A DNA stretch of 64,000 nucleotides from Cymodocea nodosa (lineage: Eukaryota > Streptophyta > Magnoliopsida > Alismatales > Cymodoceaceae). The translations under genes and the position numbers were made by a program. The stretch lies in assembly GCA_036874045.1 (NCBI GenBank), contig CM072344.1:4374501-4438500 (forward strand), written 5' to 3'. Under the pieces are notes generated by a model that saw nothing but the letters and a program-made list of their open reading frames with translations, did no database searches and was not told where the DNA came from. Position 1 is the first letter of the stretch, and each line of letters opens with the position of its first letter. Below are positions 21,921 through 34,061 of this stretch, one piece after another.

Positions 21921-22210
21921 ATATTATAAAAATGATTATGATCTTAATTGCATATATATATTATAAAAGGAGATGTTATTTAAATGGTTATTGTAATCTG
22001 ACAGATGATAATTAGAACATTGATACTTATATAATTAATGACATCTGAGAGTTTTATTTCTGAGAGGTAAAATTTACACAAACAATAGAAATAAGCTTAA
22101 GTGAACTTAAGTCAATAAACAAGTTTGTTGAATTAAAAGTTAACCCAACGAAGGTGCTTTGTTGAGTTAAACATATTTCATAATTGATTTAATATGATTT
22201 TGTCATCATC

Positions 22211-22223
22211 AAAAAGGGGGAGA
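22211..22223 (+). other. Copia-3 polypurine tract
   Basis: AAAAAGGGGGAGA directly before the 3' LTR, preceded by TGTCATCATC, the standard Sirevirus form. Confidence 0.9.
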
Positions 22224-22224
22224 T

Positions 22225-23973
22225 TGTTGAGTATTTTGTTTTAATGATGTGTGCTGAATGAATATAATCATATTTGCTCAATTACTATTGCTTGTGAAAA
22301 GAAATTAAAATCATCAATTAATACAGAAAAAGCTTACTAGCATAAATACTTATCTGTATTAGATCTGAAGTTAATAACTAGTCGTTTCGTTGCATTAATT
22401 TCTCATTTAACTAAATGTTAAGTTAACATGTGTTTTTATTGAAAAGTATGATATGTTTTAAAGTTATATCTTCTGTATCATGAACAGTGCACGTTTAGAC
22501 AACTCGTTAAGTTAGAGTTTTGTTTGTATAGAGGTCACGTGAGAACTCGTTAAGTTAGAGGCTTAAAGGTTAAAATAGGTCGCATGATAACTCATTAAGT
22601 TAGTGAGTAAAAGAAGAGACGAACTCGTTAAGTTAGTGTTATATACGTGGTGAAATTATAAGTTACGAATGTTGTATTGTATCATGTGAGGTGTACATGT
22701 TTAACTCGTTAAGTTAACATAACTAAATGCGTTGAGTTGCTATATTGAACACTAAGGCAACACGTTACGTTAGCGTTATAAACTTAAGTTGTTATTTTTT
22801 TGCACGTGGTAAAATTCTTATTATAAAAACATTTGTTTATGACTGAATCGGTGAGTTAAAGTTTTTTCGGAGACTTACAGTCGTAACTATCCGAAAGGTA
22901 ACTTAAGTCATGATTTTAGGTCTTGACACATGTCTCACTAGTTTTATGATATAAAGAGCTTTTCGGTGACTTACAACTGTAACTATCCGAAACTTAAACT
23001 GTTTTCAGTGAGTTATCGTTTAACCTTCTGAAAGAAAGGTTAAGCTGGTTCATTGAGTTAGCATAACACCACAGACTTAGTTCGTTGAGTTAGCTACAGT
23101 ACTTGTCACGTGAAATGGCACATGAGGAACTCGTTAAGTTAGAAACATTAAGTTATATATATATATACTTGTGTTACTCGTTTAGTTAACATTAAATTAA
23201 CGACTTCGTATTACACTTGATGGAAAATTCTTTGGATGAGAAAGTTTATTTTGTAGGAAATTTTTCAGAGATCCAGGACTAATGATTAAAGAAAATTTGA
23301 AATATAAACGTGGGTTAGAATGTGTGTGTTTTGATGAAGGAAAAAGAAAAGACGTGGAGAAGTGGAAAACTAGTAGTGGTTAAACATGAAGGATATGCAT
23401 GAAATGAAGAAAAATATAAAAGGCATAGAATTCTCGTTGATCAAACTATCCTTGCATATAAAACGAAAAATCTTTTCAAGGATCAAACTATCCCTGCACA
23501 CCAAAAGAAAAATCTTTTTCAAGGATCAAAAACACCTTCTCGGGGAAAATCTCTCAAGTGAAAGAAAATTCAGTGAAGCAGAAAAAGGTATTATATATGT
23601 CGCTGAAGTATCAGAAGAAAGCAAATTCAATGAAGTAGAGAAAGACAAGATATTCATCACTGAAGAATTGCTGAAGAAGAAAAAGAAGAAGAAGAAAGAT
23701 CTCAAATAGGGAGAAATGTTTTAAATTCAGCAAATTAGTTTTCTCTGTTTGTAGTTATGAAATTGTTTAGATGATACATGGTATCGAGATATAATTGCAT
23801 CTATAATTTCTAAGGAGAATTGAATTGTATATTGTAATTGAAACCTTGAATAAAAATGATTTTATGAAAACAATATCTCGACTTGTTTTTGAGTTTTAAA
23901 GTTTCAATTATATGTCAGAAAATATTAAAAATACACAATTCACCCCCGTCTTGTGTAGCCATACGATCCTACA
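22225..23973 (+). repeat. Copia-3 3' LTR
   Basis: 1,749 bp, TGTTGAG...CCTACA. It holds repeats of CTCGTTAAGTTAG (~22,500-22,720), hairpin cassettes with AACTTAAGTCA (~22,845-23,050), a TATATATATATA run near 23,158, and two ~44 bp tandem units starting GATCAAACTATCC near 23,440 and 23,484. A Lys-rich open frame at 23,386-23,709 lies inside this LTR and is not taken as a gene. Confidence 0.9.
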
Positions 23974-24132
23974 GAATATGATGATCCTACTTTATGTTTG
24001 AAAAGATGGTGAGATGAATTGAGGAAATATGGATTATGAAAGATCTAAATGAATGGAAGTGGGAAGAAGAATATATTGAAATAGATGTAGAAATAGAAAT
24101 AGCTAGATTATCTTGGAACAGAAGAGGATCCC

Positions 24133-26289
24133 TGTTTGGATTTTCCCAACACTACACTAGAAAAACCTTGATTTTTTACTTCTAGTTTACTTAATTAATT
24201 TATCTTTATGCCTATTCTTTCTTTTAGAAGTAAACAAACAACCTTTAATACAATTTAGATATAAATTCCAATTTGTACTTTAACTGCAAGTGCACAGTGT
24301 CTATTGTATCAGTGTGCAAGTACAGGTCGATCCCACAGGGAATTGCTGACGAATTTCAGAACTGTTCGTTTGTTAACAATCAAATTTATATATTTAATAA
24401 GCTCTCCGTTGACTTATAGTTAACTCAACGGACTAAGTTCGTTGAGTTATGGCTAACTCAACAGACTAACCGCGTGGACTTAAGTTAACTCCACGAGCTT
24501 GACTTTTCTTTTTAATACTGCTATTTATAGAGGAATTCGGCCAACCATTGGACGATTCCACAAATTGTAAATAACATCAATTAAGCTCCTTAATGCTAGT
24601 TAACATTGGATTTATCATTAAGCAATACTAACATTCAGATAATTCAAATAGTAACCATTAAAATCTTTAAGCCTTTTGAACGAACCAATTTTAGTAAACT
24701 GTAAAACTAAAATAAACCTAAAACAATCACAACACTGACAAAGATAACATTAATCACGATACAATACAAACAATACAACACTCAATTACAACATACAAAC
24801 ATAGATAACTTGTTTTTGGTATTTTTGTTTTAATATGAACATGGAAATGGGCGATAGGTGAAATGTAAAGTAATCTCACTTGACATTAAATACTTCCGAC
24901 ACTACTTGCAACACGATTACACCATTGAAAATTAAACCACTTACAATTTTGTCTCCTCTACCTATAGAATCGCGAGTCCAGAATTGCAAGATGTTCTCCT
25001 CTTCAGCATACAGGCATCAACCTGAAGCCAAGGTTAAAAGCTTTACGATCTCCTGAAATATGAGTCGACGCTTGGTGAAAATGGCTTCCCTTCATGCGAC
25101 GTGATCACTCCTCACAATGGTTGTCAGACACTGTGTTTGGCTCGGAATCAACCAGACATCAGGCAAGTATCCTCACAGACCTCCGATGGTTGGTGATTAT
25201 GGTGGTGATGATGGTGGTGATGATGGTTGGTGTGGTACTTCAGAGAATTGCGACATCGATCCTCCTCTACACACATTGTCCTTCCATCGATCACACACTG
25301 ATCACACCTTTCCTTTTTTATTCTTTTCTTTTATATTTCTTCAGTAGTAACTACTTCTGCTTGAATGGTCAATTGGATTTCCTTCATTCATATCAACTGT
25401 GATGATTTCTTTCCCTACGCAATACGTGCAAACGTGGTTTTTCTCTTCCAACTATCTGTTCCTGCAACTGCTACAGTGGCATATTAGAAAATATATAGTC
25501 CGTAGAGTTACAGATAACTCAACGGACTTTCTTCGTTGATTTAACTATAAAATACGTGCATAAATTTAACTATCCGATGCTCAGGTGCATTTCGGATAGT
25601 TACAGCTAACTCACCGATATATAACTTAAGTAAATCTACCAGATCTCAACACATGTCAGCAGTAGTTTAATCATAAAATAACATTTTGGAGAGTTACAGG
25701 TCTAACTATCCAATGCTTAGATGCATTTCAGATAGTTACAGCTAACTCACCGAAAATCCACTTAAGTCAATTTCCCAGAACATGACACGTGTCCTCAGCT
25801 ATTTTATAAAATAAAAAGAGATTTCGGAAAGTTACAAGGATAACTATCCGATGCCTAGTTGCAATTTCAGATAGTTATAGATAACTCACTGAAATTTCAC
25901 TTAAGTCATTCATTATGGTTTTGACATGTGTACTTCAGGAAATAATAAAATATTCTCTTAAAACATAACTGTTCGGCAATTTAAACATAACTATCCGATA
26001 CATATTCTGTCTGTTAAACATAACTGTCCGAATTTGTTCGGTATGTTAAACATAACTGTCTGAAATATCAAAAAATTTAGATACTTAAGAATTTCATAGC
26101 CTGCAACTTATCGACAGTTCATAAATGTACTAAATTAACATTAATTCCCCCAAATTAAGCAAATTCTTCAATTAAAGCATATAATAGTGCAATTATATCA
26201 TAATGGCTTAATTCTTATATGATAAGCTAAAAGTTATGCAATTAACCATCATTTAACCGTTAATAATATGCACTTTTTCATTCTAAACA
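24133..26289 (-). repeat. Gypsy-young 3' LTR
   Basis: Mate of 38,815-40,971 and same length. TATA-like AATATAAAAG (minus) at 25,328-25,337; hairpin/G-box cassettes ~25,490-26,110; CTGCAAGTGCACAGTG motif ~24,286. Confidence 0.93.
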
Positions 26290-26301
26290 CTTCCCCCATA
26301 C
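26290..26301 (-). other. Gypsy-young polypurine tract
   Basis: On the minus strand TATGGGGGAAG sits directly before the LTR start. The same motif precedes the Gypsy-old LTR at 48,944-48,955. Confidence 0.88.
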
Positions 26302-28053
26302 GTAAATTTTGCTAGTCCCTTAGCAAACTAAGATCTAATTAATTGGTTTTTAAAAGTGCTAGAATTAATTCTTCCCCTTTTTTTCTTCTATTTAGCATAA
26401 AAATATATTCTGTATGTTTCAGTAATCAACCTGCAAATATACTTAGAATATATGTAAATTACATACCAAGTATATCATCATCATATAGGTGTTAATTATA
26501 TTATCATTTGTTCTTCTTTTCATCATCTGTCATCTTGAATTTTCCAATAAGATTTCTAGAAGAAATTTCAACCACATACGAATCAAAGTACAATCCAATT
26601 CAATCTGATTAAGACAAGTAGAATAAAGAATTGTATCTCCATTAAACAACTTCAAAAGTCAATTCCAGATTCATATTTCAGCAATTCTAGATAACAGAAA
26701 ATATACTCGATTCATAAGATATCTGTATTTCACAAAACACTAGTATCTTTTCAGAACAGTATATGTTTTTTTTCTTTTTCTTTTTCTTTTTTTCTTTTTT
26801 TTTCTTTAAGAGTTAATTTGGCAAGCTTAAATCATACAAGAGCTTTCTAATGTACCTATGTAACGAGCTTTTAGTCAACAATCTCAGATCTAATCAGGAT
26901 CTTAGGTTGCCAGATTTTAAGAGTCCTTTTTAAGGTCAACAATCCTTACATACCTATCTGCTCAAGTACAAAAGGCTCGTGATCAAACAAGTCAATAAAC
27001 TCTCAAAATTTTATTTATTTATTTTTTTTTTCAAAACTACAAACACAAAACAAAACATTAATCACATACCATATATGTATGTATTTCATTAATATAGATG
27101 CAGTAAAACGCCAATCTCATATAGTCCTACTTCTATCATTTACTTAAAACATGAATCCATCTCAATAAACTCATACTTTTTCTATAGTTTAATAAGATCT
27201 ACACATAAATCATTCTACAAGTTCAATTAGTCAAATTAAATGTATCTTTAATCATATGTGTTTTATCTAATCTAGAATTCACATCTCAGCTCCTTCAGGA
27301 CTTCAGATAATTTTCTAATTAAGCATTAAATATTCTGATTTCATTTTAAAATCGTGAAATTGTTAAACTCATGAACTTCAGAAAAAACATAAGATACTAT
27401 ATCTAGATTTACATAAATAATAAATTCTATAGCATCTTCTATAGCCTTCTAAATATAACATTCAAGTAGTTTATAAAAATTTTACAGTCTCAATTATCGG
27501 ATAGTTACAGCAAGTTCATAAAAATTTTCAATTTCCTCAAAACTTTGCAGTACCATTTTAATTTCTTTACAAAACTTACATGGTTGTTACTTTAATTACC
27601 TCCCCCCCATACCTACATTTTGCATTGTCCTCAATGTAAAAGATTTGACAATAAATACAGTAATTGTAGCAGGCATGAATACAGTTTTGTTTGATTTAAA
27701 ATTTAGGATAAGTAATTGGTTACATACCTTGTTCCATTTGTATCTCCTTCTGCATATTCCGATTTTTGATTCTGAAAAACTTTTCATTCCTAGATAAACA
27801 CAGAATATATAACAAAATAACATTTAATAGATATTGATAAATCAATATCTTTTGTGGAACCCAGGCTCCTATGCCTTAGGTGGCTCACAAGCAAGCTAGT
27901 TGGTTTCCCAAAACAGATACCAACAAACTGGATTGATATTTCGTTTTGTTTATTTTTTTTTTATAAAATGAACATGAAAACTTCAAAATTCCTTTTTTTT
28001 TCTTTCTAAAAATAAATGCAGAATACACAACATTAAACACACAAAATCACAGC
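26302..28053 (-). repeat. Gypsy-young 3' noncoding tail
   Basis: About 1.75 kb without a convincing gene. It aligns with Gypsy-old 41,170-41,526 plus 47,550-48,940 and with Copia-3 ~18,100-18,960. The most conserved stretch is 26,809-27,008. A purine-rich/pyrimidine-rich run lies at 26,768-26,809. It may be the element 3' untranslated region. Confidence 0.8.
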
Positions 28054-29193
28054 TTAAGAATATGATTGAAAAGTAGAAACAAATGGAATAAATGTATCGG
28101 TCCAAGCAAACTTTTTAGGCATAGTTCTTCTTACTATTAATTCTATTTTAATGCAATTTTTGTTCCTTTTTAATTTGTAAACATGCAATATATTATAAAT
28201 TCCAAATACGAGTGTATTACCATTAATGATATGTAATGCAGAAAGGGATCCTTTTTTATTCCAAGGTAATGTAGCAATTTCTATTTCTACATCTATTTCA
28301 ATATACTCCTCTTCCCACTTCCATTCATTCATGTCTTCCATAATTCATATTTGAAATTTCATCAGTTCATCCCACCATCTTATCAAACATAAAGTAGGAT
28401 CATCTTCTTCATTATACCACATTCCTATTTGAATTTCATTAAATTCTGTAGATGGTGGTTTAGCTATTTCACTCGGTACAGGTAAAATTTCTATATAATC
28501 TTCATAACTGTCTATGCTCACTATGTATAAATCAGATCTATATGTTATTGATATCTTAGTGACTAAATAGATATATCCATCAAGTATAACATGTGTTTGG
28601 TTAATTAATGATTTCTGTCCTAGATATATTATAATGTTTTCATTCCAAGATCTGTTTAGAAAATTATACACACTTAAGCATAAATCTTCACCCCAATTTC
28701 CTGTAGGTCTCCAATAATATAATTTTTCAGGAATTGCAGAATTTTTATTAGAAAATATTAAAGCTGACCCACAATTTACAGTTGGTGCTTCAAATCTATT
28801 AGGTCTTCCTATATTCCATTCTTCTCCTGTTATAGGATTTCTTATCAAAATATCAGGTAATAATAAACTTGCATACCTTGGTCTCGTCTTGTATATGATT
28901 AATCCTTCATCTATCCCCATAATATGATTTATACCTTCTAATGCATTGGGTGGAATTCCAGTAGTTTCTTCCATAGCCAGATATTCATGGGTATTTGAAC
29001 TACGATTAAATGACCTCCATATGAATCCATCTCTAATCTTAGTCATTTTTGCAGTTTGTAGTCCTTGAAAATATTTTTCTTCAATACAATCTTTAATTTC
29101 CTTTGATACACAACACAGCCTGCACAGATCTTTAGCTGACAAGTTACTTAGTACTTCCCTTAGTGCATCCAACGGTAATTGCATCAATTCCAT
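28054..29193 (-). pseudogene. F-box-like ORF region in Gypsy-young (captured host-type gene)
   Basis: Starts MELMQLPLDALREVLSNLSA, followed by KDLCRLCCVSKEIKDC, a clear F-box of the SKP1-binding kind. The rest looks like an F-box-associated propeller: GIDEGLIIYKTRPRYA, ILIRNPITGEEWNIGRP, YYWRPTGNW, ILDGYIYLVT and, near the end, WKWEEEYIEIDVEIEI and LVRRTMPKKFAW. The nearly open region is striking next to the heavily broken pol; it has about one interruption. Copies in both Gypsy elements show it travels with the family. In plants such proteins select targets for ubiquitination; a role here is unproven. An alternative is a chance late capture shared through an ancestor of both copies. Confidence 0.8.
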
Positions 29194-30727
29194 TTGTCGA
29201 TTCTGTAAAACACAAACAAAAATTTAGCAGAGACAAAAATTAGCATAACTACTGCACACCCTCGTGGAGTTAAGGCATAACTCAACGGACTAAGTTCATT
29301 GAGTTAAAAATTAACTCTACAATACTATTAACTAAAAATTAAAAAAACATATATACATACAGATAGTTGCTTCAGATATGCTGCTTCATTTAGCTGCCCT
29401 CCCAGAAGAGGTATCAATTTCATTAACCGTTCTATTGATAGGATTAGGTATAGCTTGTATTGGCAATCCTCCAGTAGGTCTAACTTCCATTGGTTCCTTC
29501 TGTCTAAGTGATATATTTCAATTCTGATTTTGAATTGCAGCATTTCCAAATATAAATTCTAGACGATTATTTACTTGTTGGATTATCTTTTCTAATTTCT
29601 CTATTCTAGCTCCTTGTTCAATTAATACTTCATAACTTATGTTCTTCTCATTTATATTTTCTCCTCCCTAGAAATTGTTGTTTCTCCAAGATAAATTCGA
29701 GTGATTTCTCCAATTAGGATGATAAGAATTTCCCAAGTTCTCTTTGGTTTCTAGCATAAATAATATCTAAGTCATTTATGTTTGCATTCTTTTCTGCTAG
29801 CTTTTGATTTAATGATAACTCTTCTATTTTCTTTGTTAATTCATTTAATTTCACCTCAAGCATAGTATTGGAATTTATTTCATGCATTCCTCTTGGCAAT
29901 ATTTTTTTATCTACAATAGCTTCAACCGAATTTTCCCACTATGTAGTTCTTTTTGCAAAATTTTCTAAATATGCCCATGCTTCTTCACTACATAATTTTA
30001 AAAATCCATTTTGACAAGTAGATTCTAATAAAGATTTCGTTGAAACATCTATTCCTTCATAGATTATACCTATTAATTGTGCTTTACTCATTGCATGATG
30101 TGGACATTGAGTCAGTAAATCTTTAAATCTTTCAAAATATTTCTAGAATGATTCACCCTATTTTTGGCTACACATTAATATTTCTTTCTTCTTTTTAATC
30201 GTTTGATGTGTTGGATAATATTTTTTCAGAAAAAGAGAGCAAAATTCAGTCCATGTAGAAATTGAATCAGGTGACATAGTATATAACCATCTCTTAGCTG
30301 TGTCTTTTAAAGAAAAAGGGATATATCTAAGTTTAATAGCATCTATACTCATGTTCAGCATTTTCATCATTTGACAAACTTCGTTAAATTCTCTAAGGAA
30401 ATAATAGGCATCCTCTCTTTCTAATCCATGAAAATGTGGCAATTGACTAATATAATTAGATTTTAGTTCAAACTTATCTCCCTCAAAGTTTGGCAATCGA
30501 ATACATGAAGGTTCATCAATTAATTCAGGATACAGAATCTCTCCTAATGGTTTTTCTACTAGAGCAGCCATCTCTACGTTCTCTTTTAAAGAAATGTTAG
30601 ATACACCCCAAAGAATTTTGTTAAAGTTCAGTTTAGAAAATTTTCCAGTATGCCTCAGTGTTGAATATTCTTGGGTAGGTGTTCTTACTAATCGTTTAGT
30701 GCTAGGAGAACGGGTCCATGTGCTCAT
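29194..30727 (-). pseudogene. Gypsy-young gag core region, placed after the envelope-like ORF
   Basis: Athila-type gag. The start holds ILYPELIDEPSCIRLPNFEG, LPHFHGLEREDAYYFLREF, IPFSLKDTAKRWLYTMSP and WTEFCSLFLKKYYP, the classic retrotransposon gag core. Further on are the ESF-KYFERFKDLL-type block, CPHHAMSK and, near 29,700, a WRNHSNLSW motif seen in Athila gag tails, then a VNEIDTSSGRAAK-type end. Its position downstream of pol and the envelope-like ORF is not the usual Gypsy order, where gag follows the primer site. Fossil with several breaks. The last ~170 bp before the F-box frame are spacer with GAGTTA/TAACTC motifs. Confidence 0.82.
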
Positions 30728-31672
30728 AAATAAATAACAGAAGATTAATTACATACCAGTCTAAATCTTTCCATTCAATAAATATTTGTTGTCGGATGAA
30801 GTTGAATCAGCTGCTTCTCCTTCCAAGTCCTCCAACACCTTCTCCTTTCTTTTAAAAGTGCTGGTAACTTGTAAATAATATTCTATTTCATATATATACT
30901 ACACATTCATAAAGTGAATAAATCTCGTTGCAAGAACGTGTCTTGCAACGTGCATCGTGGTTCCTATTTTTATGGGTACGTGTACCACTACTCATTTCAA
31001 ATTTTGGTAACCGCTAAACTGACGAAGTTTCGTTCGTGGTTAAAAGAATAACCGTTCTGCTTAATCCACGAACTAACCTCATTGAGTTACAAAAAACTCA
31101 ACAGAATACAGTCGGTTACTTTTGCTAACTCCACAAACTAACTTCGTTGAATTACAGATAACTCAACGAAGTGACCTTATATTATATTACTGACCTTGTG
31201 GAGTTACATTTAACTCAACGGACTTACTTCATTGAATTAACACTTGGCAACTTCTAAGTTTTACTCTCGTAAGCTCTTTTCTATTTTTTTTTTTCTTTGT
31301 CTTTCTACTAACTGTAATAAAGTTAAATCTATGTCATTAATGCATCATTTTGATTAAAATTCATTTAAATCTAAATCTTATATAGAGATTTAACTTGTAG
31401 GTCATTTTATGTTATGCAGAATTTACATTTTACCTTATAATATGCAGAAATTTTTAAGCAGTTATCCTATCATTCAGCAAATTGTAAATCTATTACATAT
31501 TCATTCATAAAGTTCCACAATAACATAATATTCAATATATTCCATTCATTTCACATCCAAACACGTATGAAAATTGCATCTGAAAAATTATATTCATTAA
31601 TATGAATCAATTACATTACAAGTACATCATACAATTTCATACAATTTCACACAAGTAGACGAACAATACAAT
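30728..31672 (-). repeat. Gypsy-young spacer between envelope-like ORF and gag core
   Basis: AT-rich, no convincing gene. It holds several ACTCAACGGA / TCCGTTGAGT-type motifs (31,015-31,245), the same short motif that fills the Gypsy LTRs. Confidence 0.7.
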
Positions 31673-33540
31673 TTAATCTCTATGACTAAGTTCATCTACT
31701 TCCTTCTGGAGTTTTTCTAATTGCTGCTCTAATTGATTTATCCTTTCTACTGCTCCCGAAATTCCTCTAGAAGGTACAGCTAGTTCTGCAACTACAAAAT
31801 TCCTATATTCTTTCACTGAAATGGTTCTAAATCCTTTTTGATGTCCATTTCGTGAAATCAATACAGTCCACCATCAGCAATGGAATCAAATCTCCATAAA
31901 ATAATTTCTTCTTCACTGTTTTCAGCTTGGAGATAAAAACTGCAGACCAATTTATTTGGATCTTATTTACAACTGCATACGTGGCCCATTTGACAAATTG
32001 ACTTAATTCTATGTCATGGCCCTGTCGTTGATAGACATTCTTAATCAGAATGTTAGCTACCATGTGTGCTTTACCATTTAAATGCTTCAATCTATTTAAT
32101 AATGGTACACCAGGATTGATAGCTAAACAATCCTTAATTTGCTGCTTAGTCCATTCAACTGCAGTTGTATCTTCCAAAATTATTGTTCCTTCATTGTTTA
32201 AACCAAAAATGTTGTGGAGAAGCTCTGGTGTTATCTGTACATCAGCTTCCTCCACGCTTGAAATTAATCCTCCTTCTCCTTCTATTAAATTTGCATAGAA
32301 ACAATGCACTAAATTCTCATATACTACATGCCCTCTTTCTTGAGATATAAATTGCAGTAGACCTTGGAATTCAAATAATTCTTTGATTTCTTGCATTCCA
32401 TCCCAATTTACTGGTCTATTGTAAATAATATCGTAACCCCTTATTTCTTGATATTTAGTATAAGCTTCCTGACTACTAAAGTGTACTTCATTTAAAATTG
32501 TTGTTTCAGTCGGGTCAGAAAGGTGACTTTGTTGTTCCAGAAGGGTTTGTACTTGATCCTCCTCTAACATAGGCTGCATTTGAACATTCTCTTCAGATTC
32601 CTGAATTTTTGCTTTTGCTTCTGTCTGTGGTGGTGAGCTGGCAGAACTCTCCACTCTGTCTTGAATTCTTTCCATAATTTGCTGAAGAGTTTTTTGCTCT
32701 TTAGTGGAATTTGTGAAATTATTTTTGTCCAAATGGCTTCTTTCAGCCTCTTCATTTTCTGCTCTTTCTTGTTCCTCCTGACTACCAATCTGTTCTGTTA
32801 CTATTCTTTCTAATTTTGTAACAGATTGGGATGGAGTCACAGGCAATTCAGTTTCTGCCCTACTTTCTATTTCTTCTTGTACAAGCTGCAGACTAATTTT
32901 AGCCTGATTTTCTTCTTGTCTTTGCTCCTCCTACTCCTCCTCAGAATCGGATAGCAAGTTAATAAAAATCTGCTCTACAGGCCTTGTAAAAATTGGTACT
33001 TCAGATTTAATTTCCTCATATTCAGGCACTTTTTCTTTTCCTTTCCTTTTTCTGATTAGTTGTGCCTATTCTTCCTCTTCATCTTCTGAAATTAAATCCA
33101 CAAAAATAGGCTTTGTAGGCCTTCGAGCCACAGGTACTAACTCTTCCTGTTTAATTCTTCCAATAATTCTTGGTCTTGAAGGACCAGCTTCATCTCCTTT
33201 TGCAGCAGGTTTGGCAGCAGTTCTAGCAGTAGCTTCGTGATGTTATTCCACTTTGATTTTATATTGGGCTTTCAACTTTTCTACAGCCCTCTTTTTGTAA
33301 AGTGCATAAAACACTAGGTGTGCTTTAGCCACTGCCAAATCTTCTAATTCTCCTTGGTTCTTCCCAACTTGAACCAGTTCTGCAAATTCTCTTATTTCTT
33401 CTTCAGTTGAAGGCCCCATCATTTCTGCTTGTGCCAACAGCTTAAATGGTGGAACTAAAGGTCCTAACTGCTGTTCCTCAAAAATAGGTCTTTCAGTAGT
33501 CGTCTCCTCCTGTTCTAGATTCTAAATGATTTACCGGATA
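31673..33540 (-). pseudogene. Gypsy-young envelope-like (plant transposon protein domain) region
   Basis: The N-terminal part (~33,437-32,560) is Glu/Gln-rich and charged. The core (~32,450-31,900) has YTKYQEIRGYDIIYNRPVNW, ELFEFQGLLQFI, a FYANLIEGE motif, TPELLHNIFGLNNEGTIIL, VANILIKNVYQRQGHD, ATYAVVNKIQINWSAVF and KKLFYGD. A short coiled-coil-like tail (INQLEQQLEKLQKEVDEL, ~31,690-31,750) follows. It matches the putative plant transposon protein domain and the Copia-3 ORF. In Athila-type elements the ORF after integrase is called envelope-like, but I see no clear signal peptide or membrane segment. Fossil with some breaks. Confidence 0.8.
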
Positions 33541-34061
33541 ATGCCCCCAAAACCCTAGGTTTTAGTTTAAATAAGCCCTAAGTTTTAGACGGGTAATCGG
33601 GTCATTTCCTGAACTAACTATTACTCTTTTATCTGCGGTCTTAGCTATTGTACTCCGTTTAGTTACAGTTAACTCAACGGAATAAGCTCGTTGACTAACT
33701 CAAGACTCAATGGAGTAAGCTCGTTGAGTTAAGCGTAACTCAACGGACTCCCCATACAAGCAAATATAATAAAAATATTACAGAGAATAGTTTTTCTGTT
33801 TTTTTACTAGTTTAACCGATACTATGTTTCGGTCAGACCTAAATATTTTTTATTTATATATATATTTTATTTTTCTTTCGATTGAACTAATACTATGTTT
33901 CAGTAAAACCAATATATTTTTTTTCTGAAAATTAATATACAATTTTTTATGTTCCGATCATACCGATGGATCCAATCAATTGAACCGCAACTATTTTTTA
34001 TGTTTTATATATATTTTTAATGTTTTTTTTTATATATATAAACATAAAAACTGATTTCTTA
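33541..34061 (-). repeat. Gypsy-young spacer between integrase and envelope-like ORF
   Basis: AT-rich spacer. It contains a candidate TATTTAAAC box (33,565-33,575), CAACGGA/TCCGTTGAG motifs (33,655-33,750) and several AACCGAT/ATCGGTT-like motifs separated by T/A-rich runs (33,820-33,990). No gene seen. Confidence 0.65.

Larger units (their letters stand above)
17064..23973 (+). mobile_element. Copia-3, reduced Sirevirus-like element with Gypsy-like 3' modules
   Basis: Flanked by perfect GAATA duplications (17,059-17,063 and 23,974-23,978). The 3' LTR is 22,225-23,973 (1,749 bp, TGTTGAG...CCTACA); only 278 bp of matching 5' LTR is visible. Gag, protease, integrase and RT are not seen; RNase H is. 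After RNase H come a ~1 kb noncoding block and envelope-like reading frames, both related to the Gypsy elements in this window. Two AAAAAGGGGGAGA tracts mark a Sirevirus. The shared LTR part differs at about 7 of 275 sites (~2.5%), so it is roughly 1 million years old. Internally reduced fossil with a few further breaks. Confidence 0.9.

Noticed and set aside
23386-23709. Lys-rich frame as a possible gene
   Set aside because: Wholly inside the Copia-3 LTR and over tandem repeats; listed only as a low-interest observation.
26760-26812. C/T-rich run in Gypsy-young as a polypurine tract
   Set aside because: It is 470 bp from the LTR and not of the GGGGGAAG form; the true tract is at 26,290-26,301.
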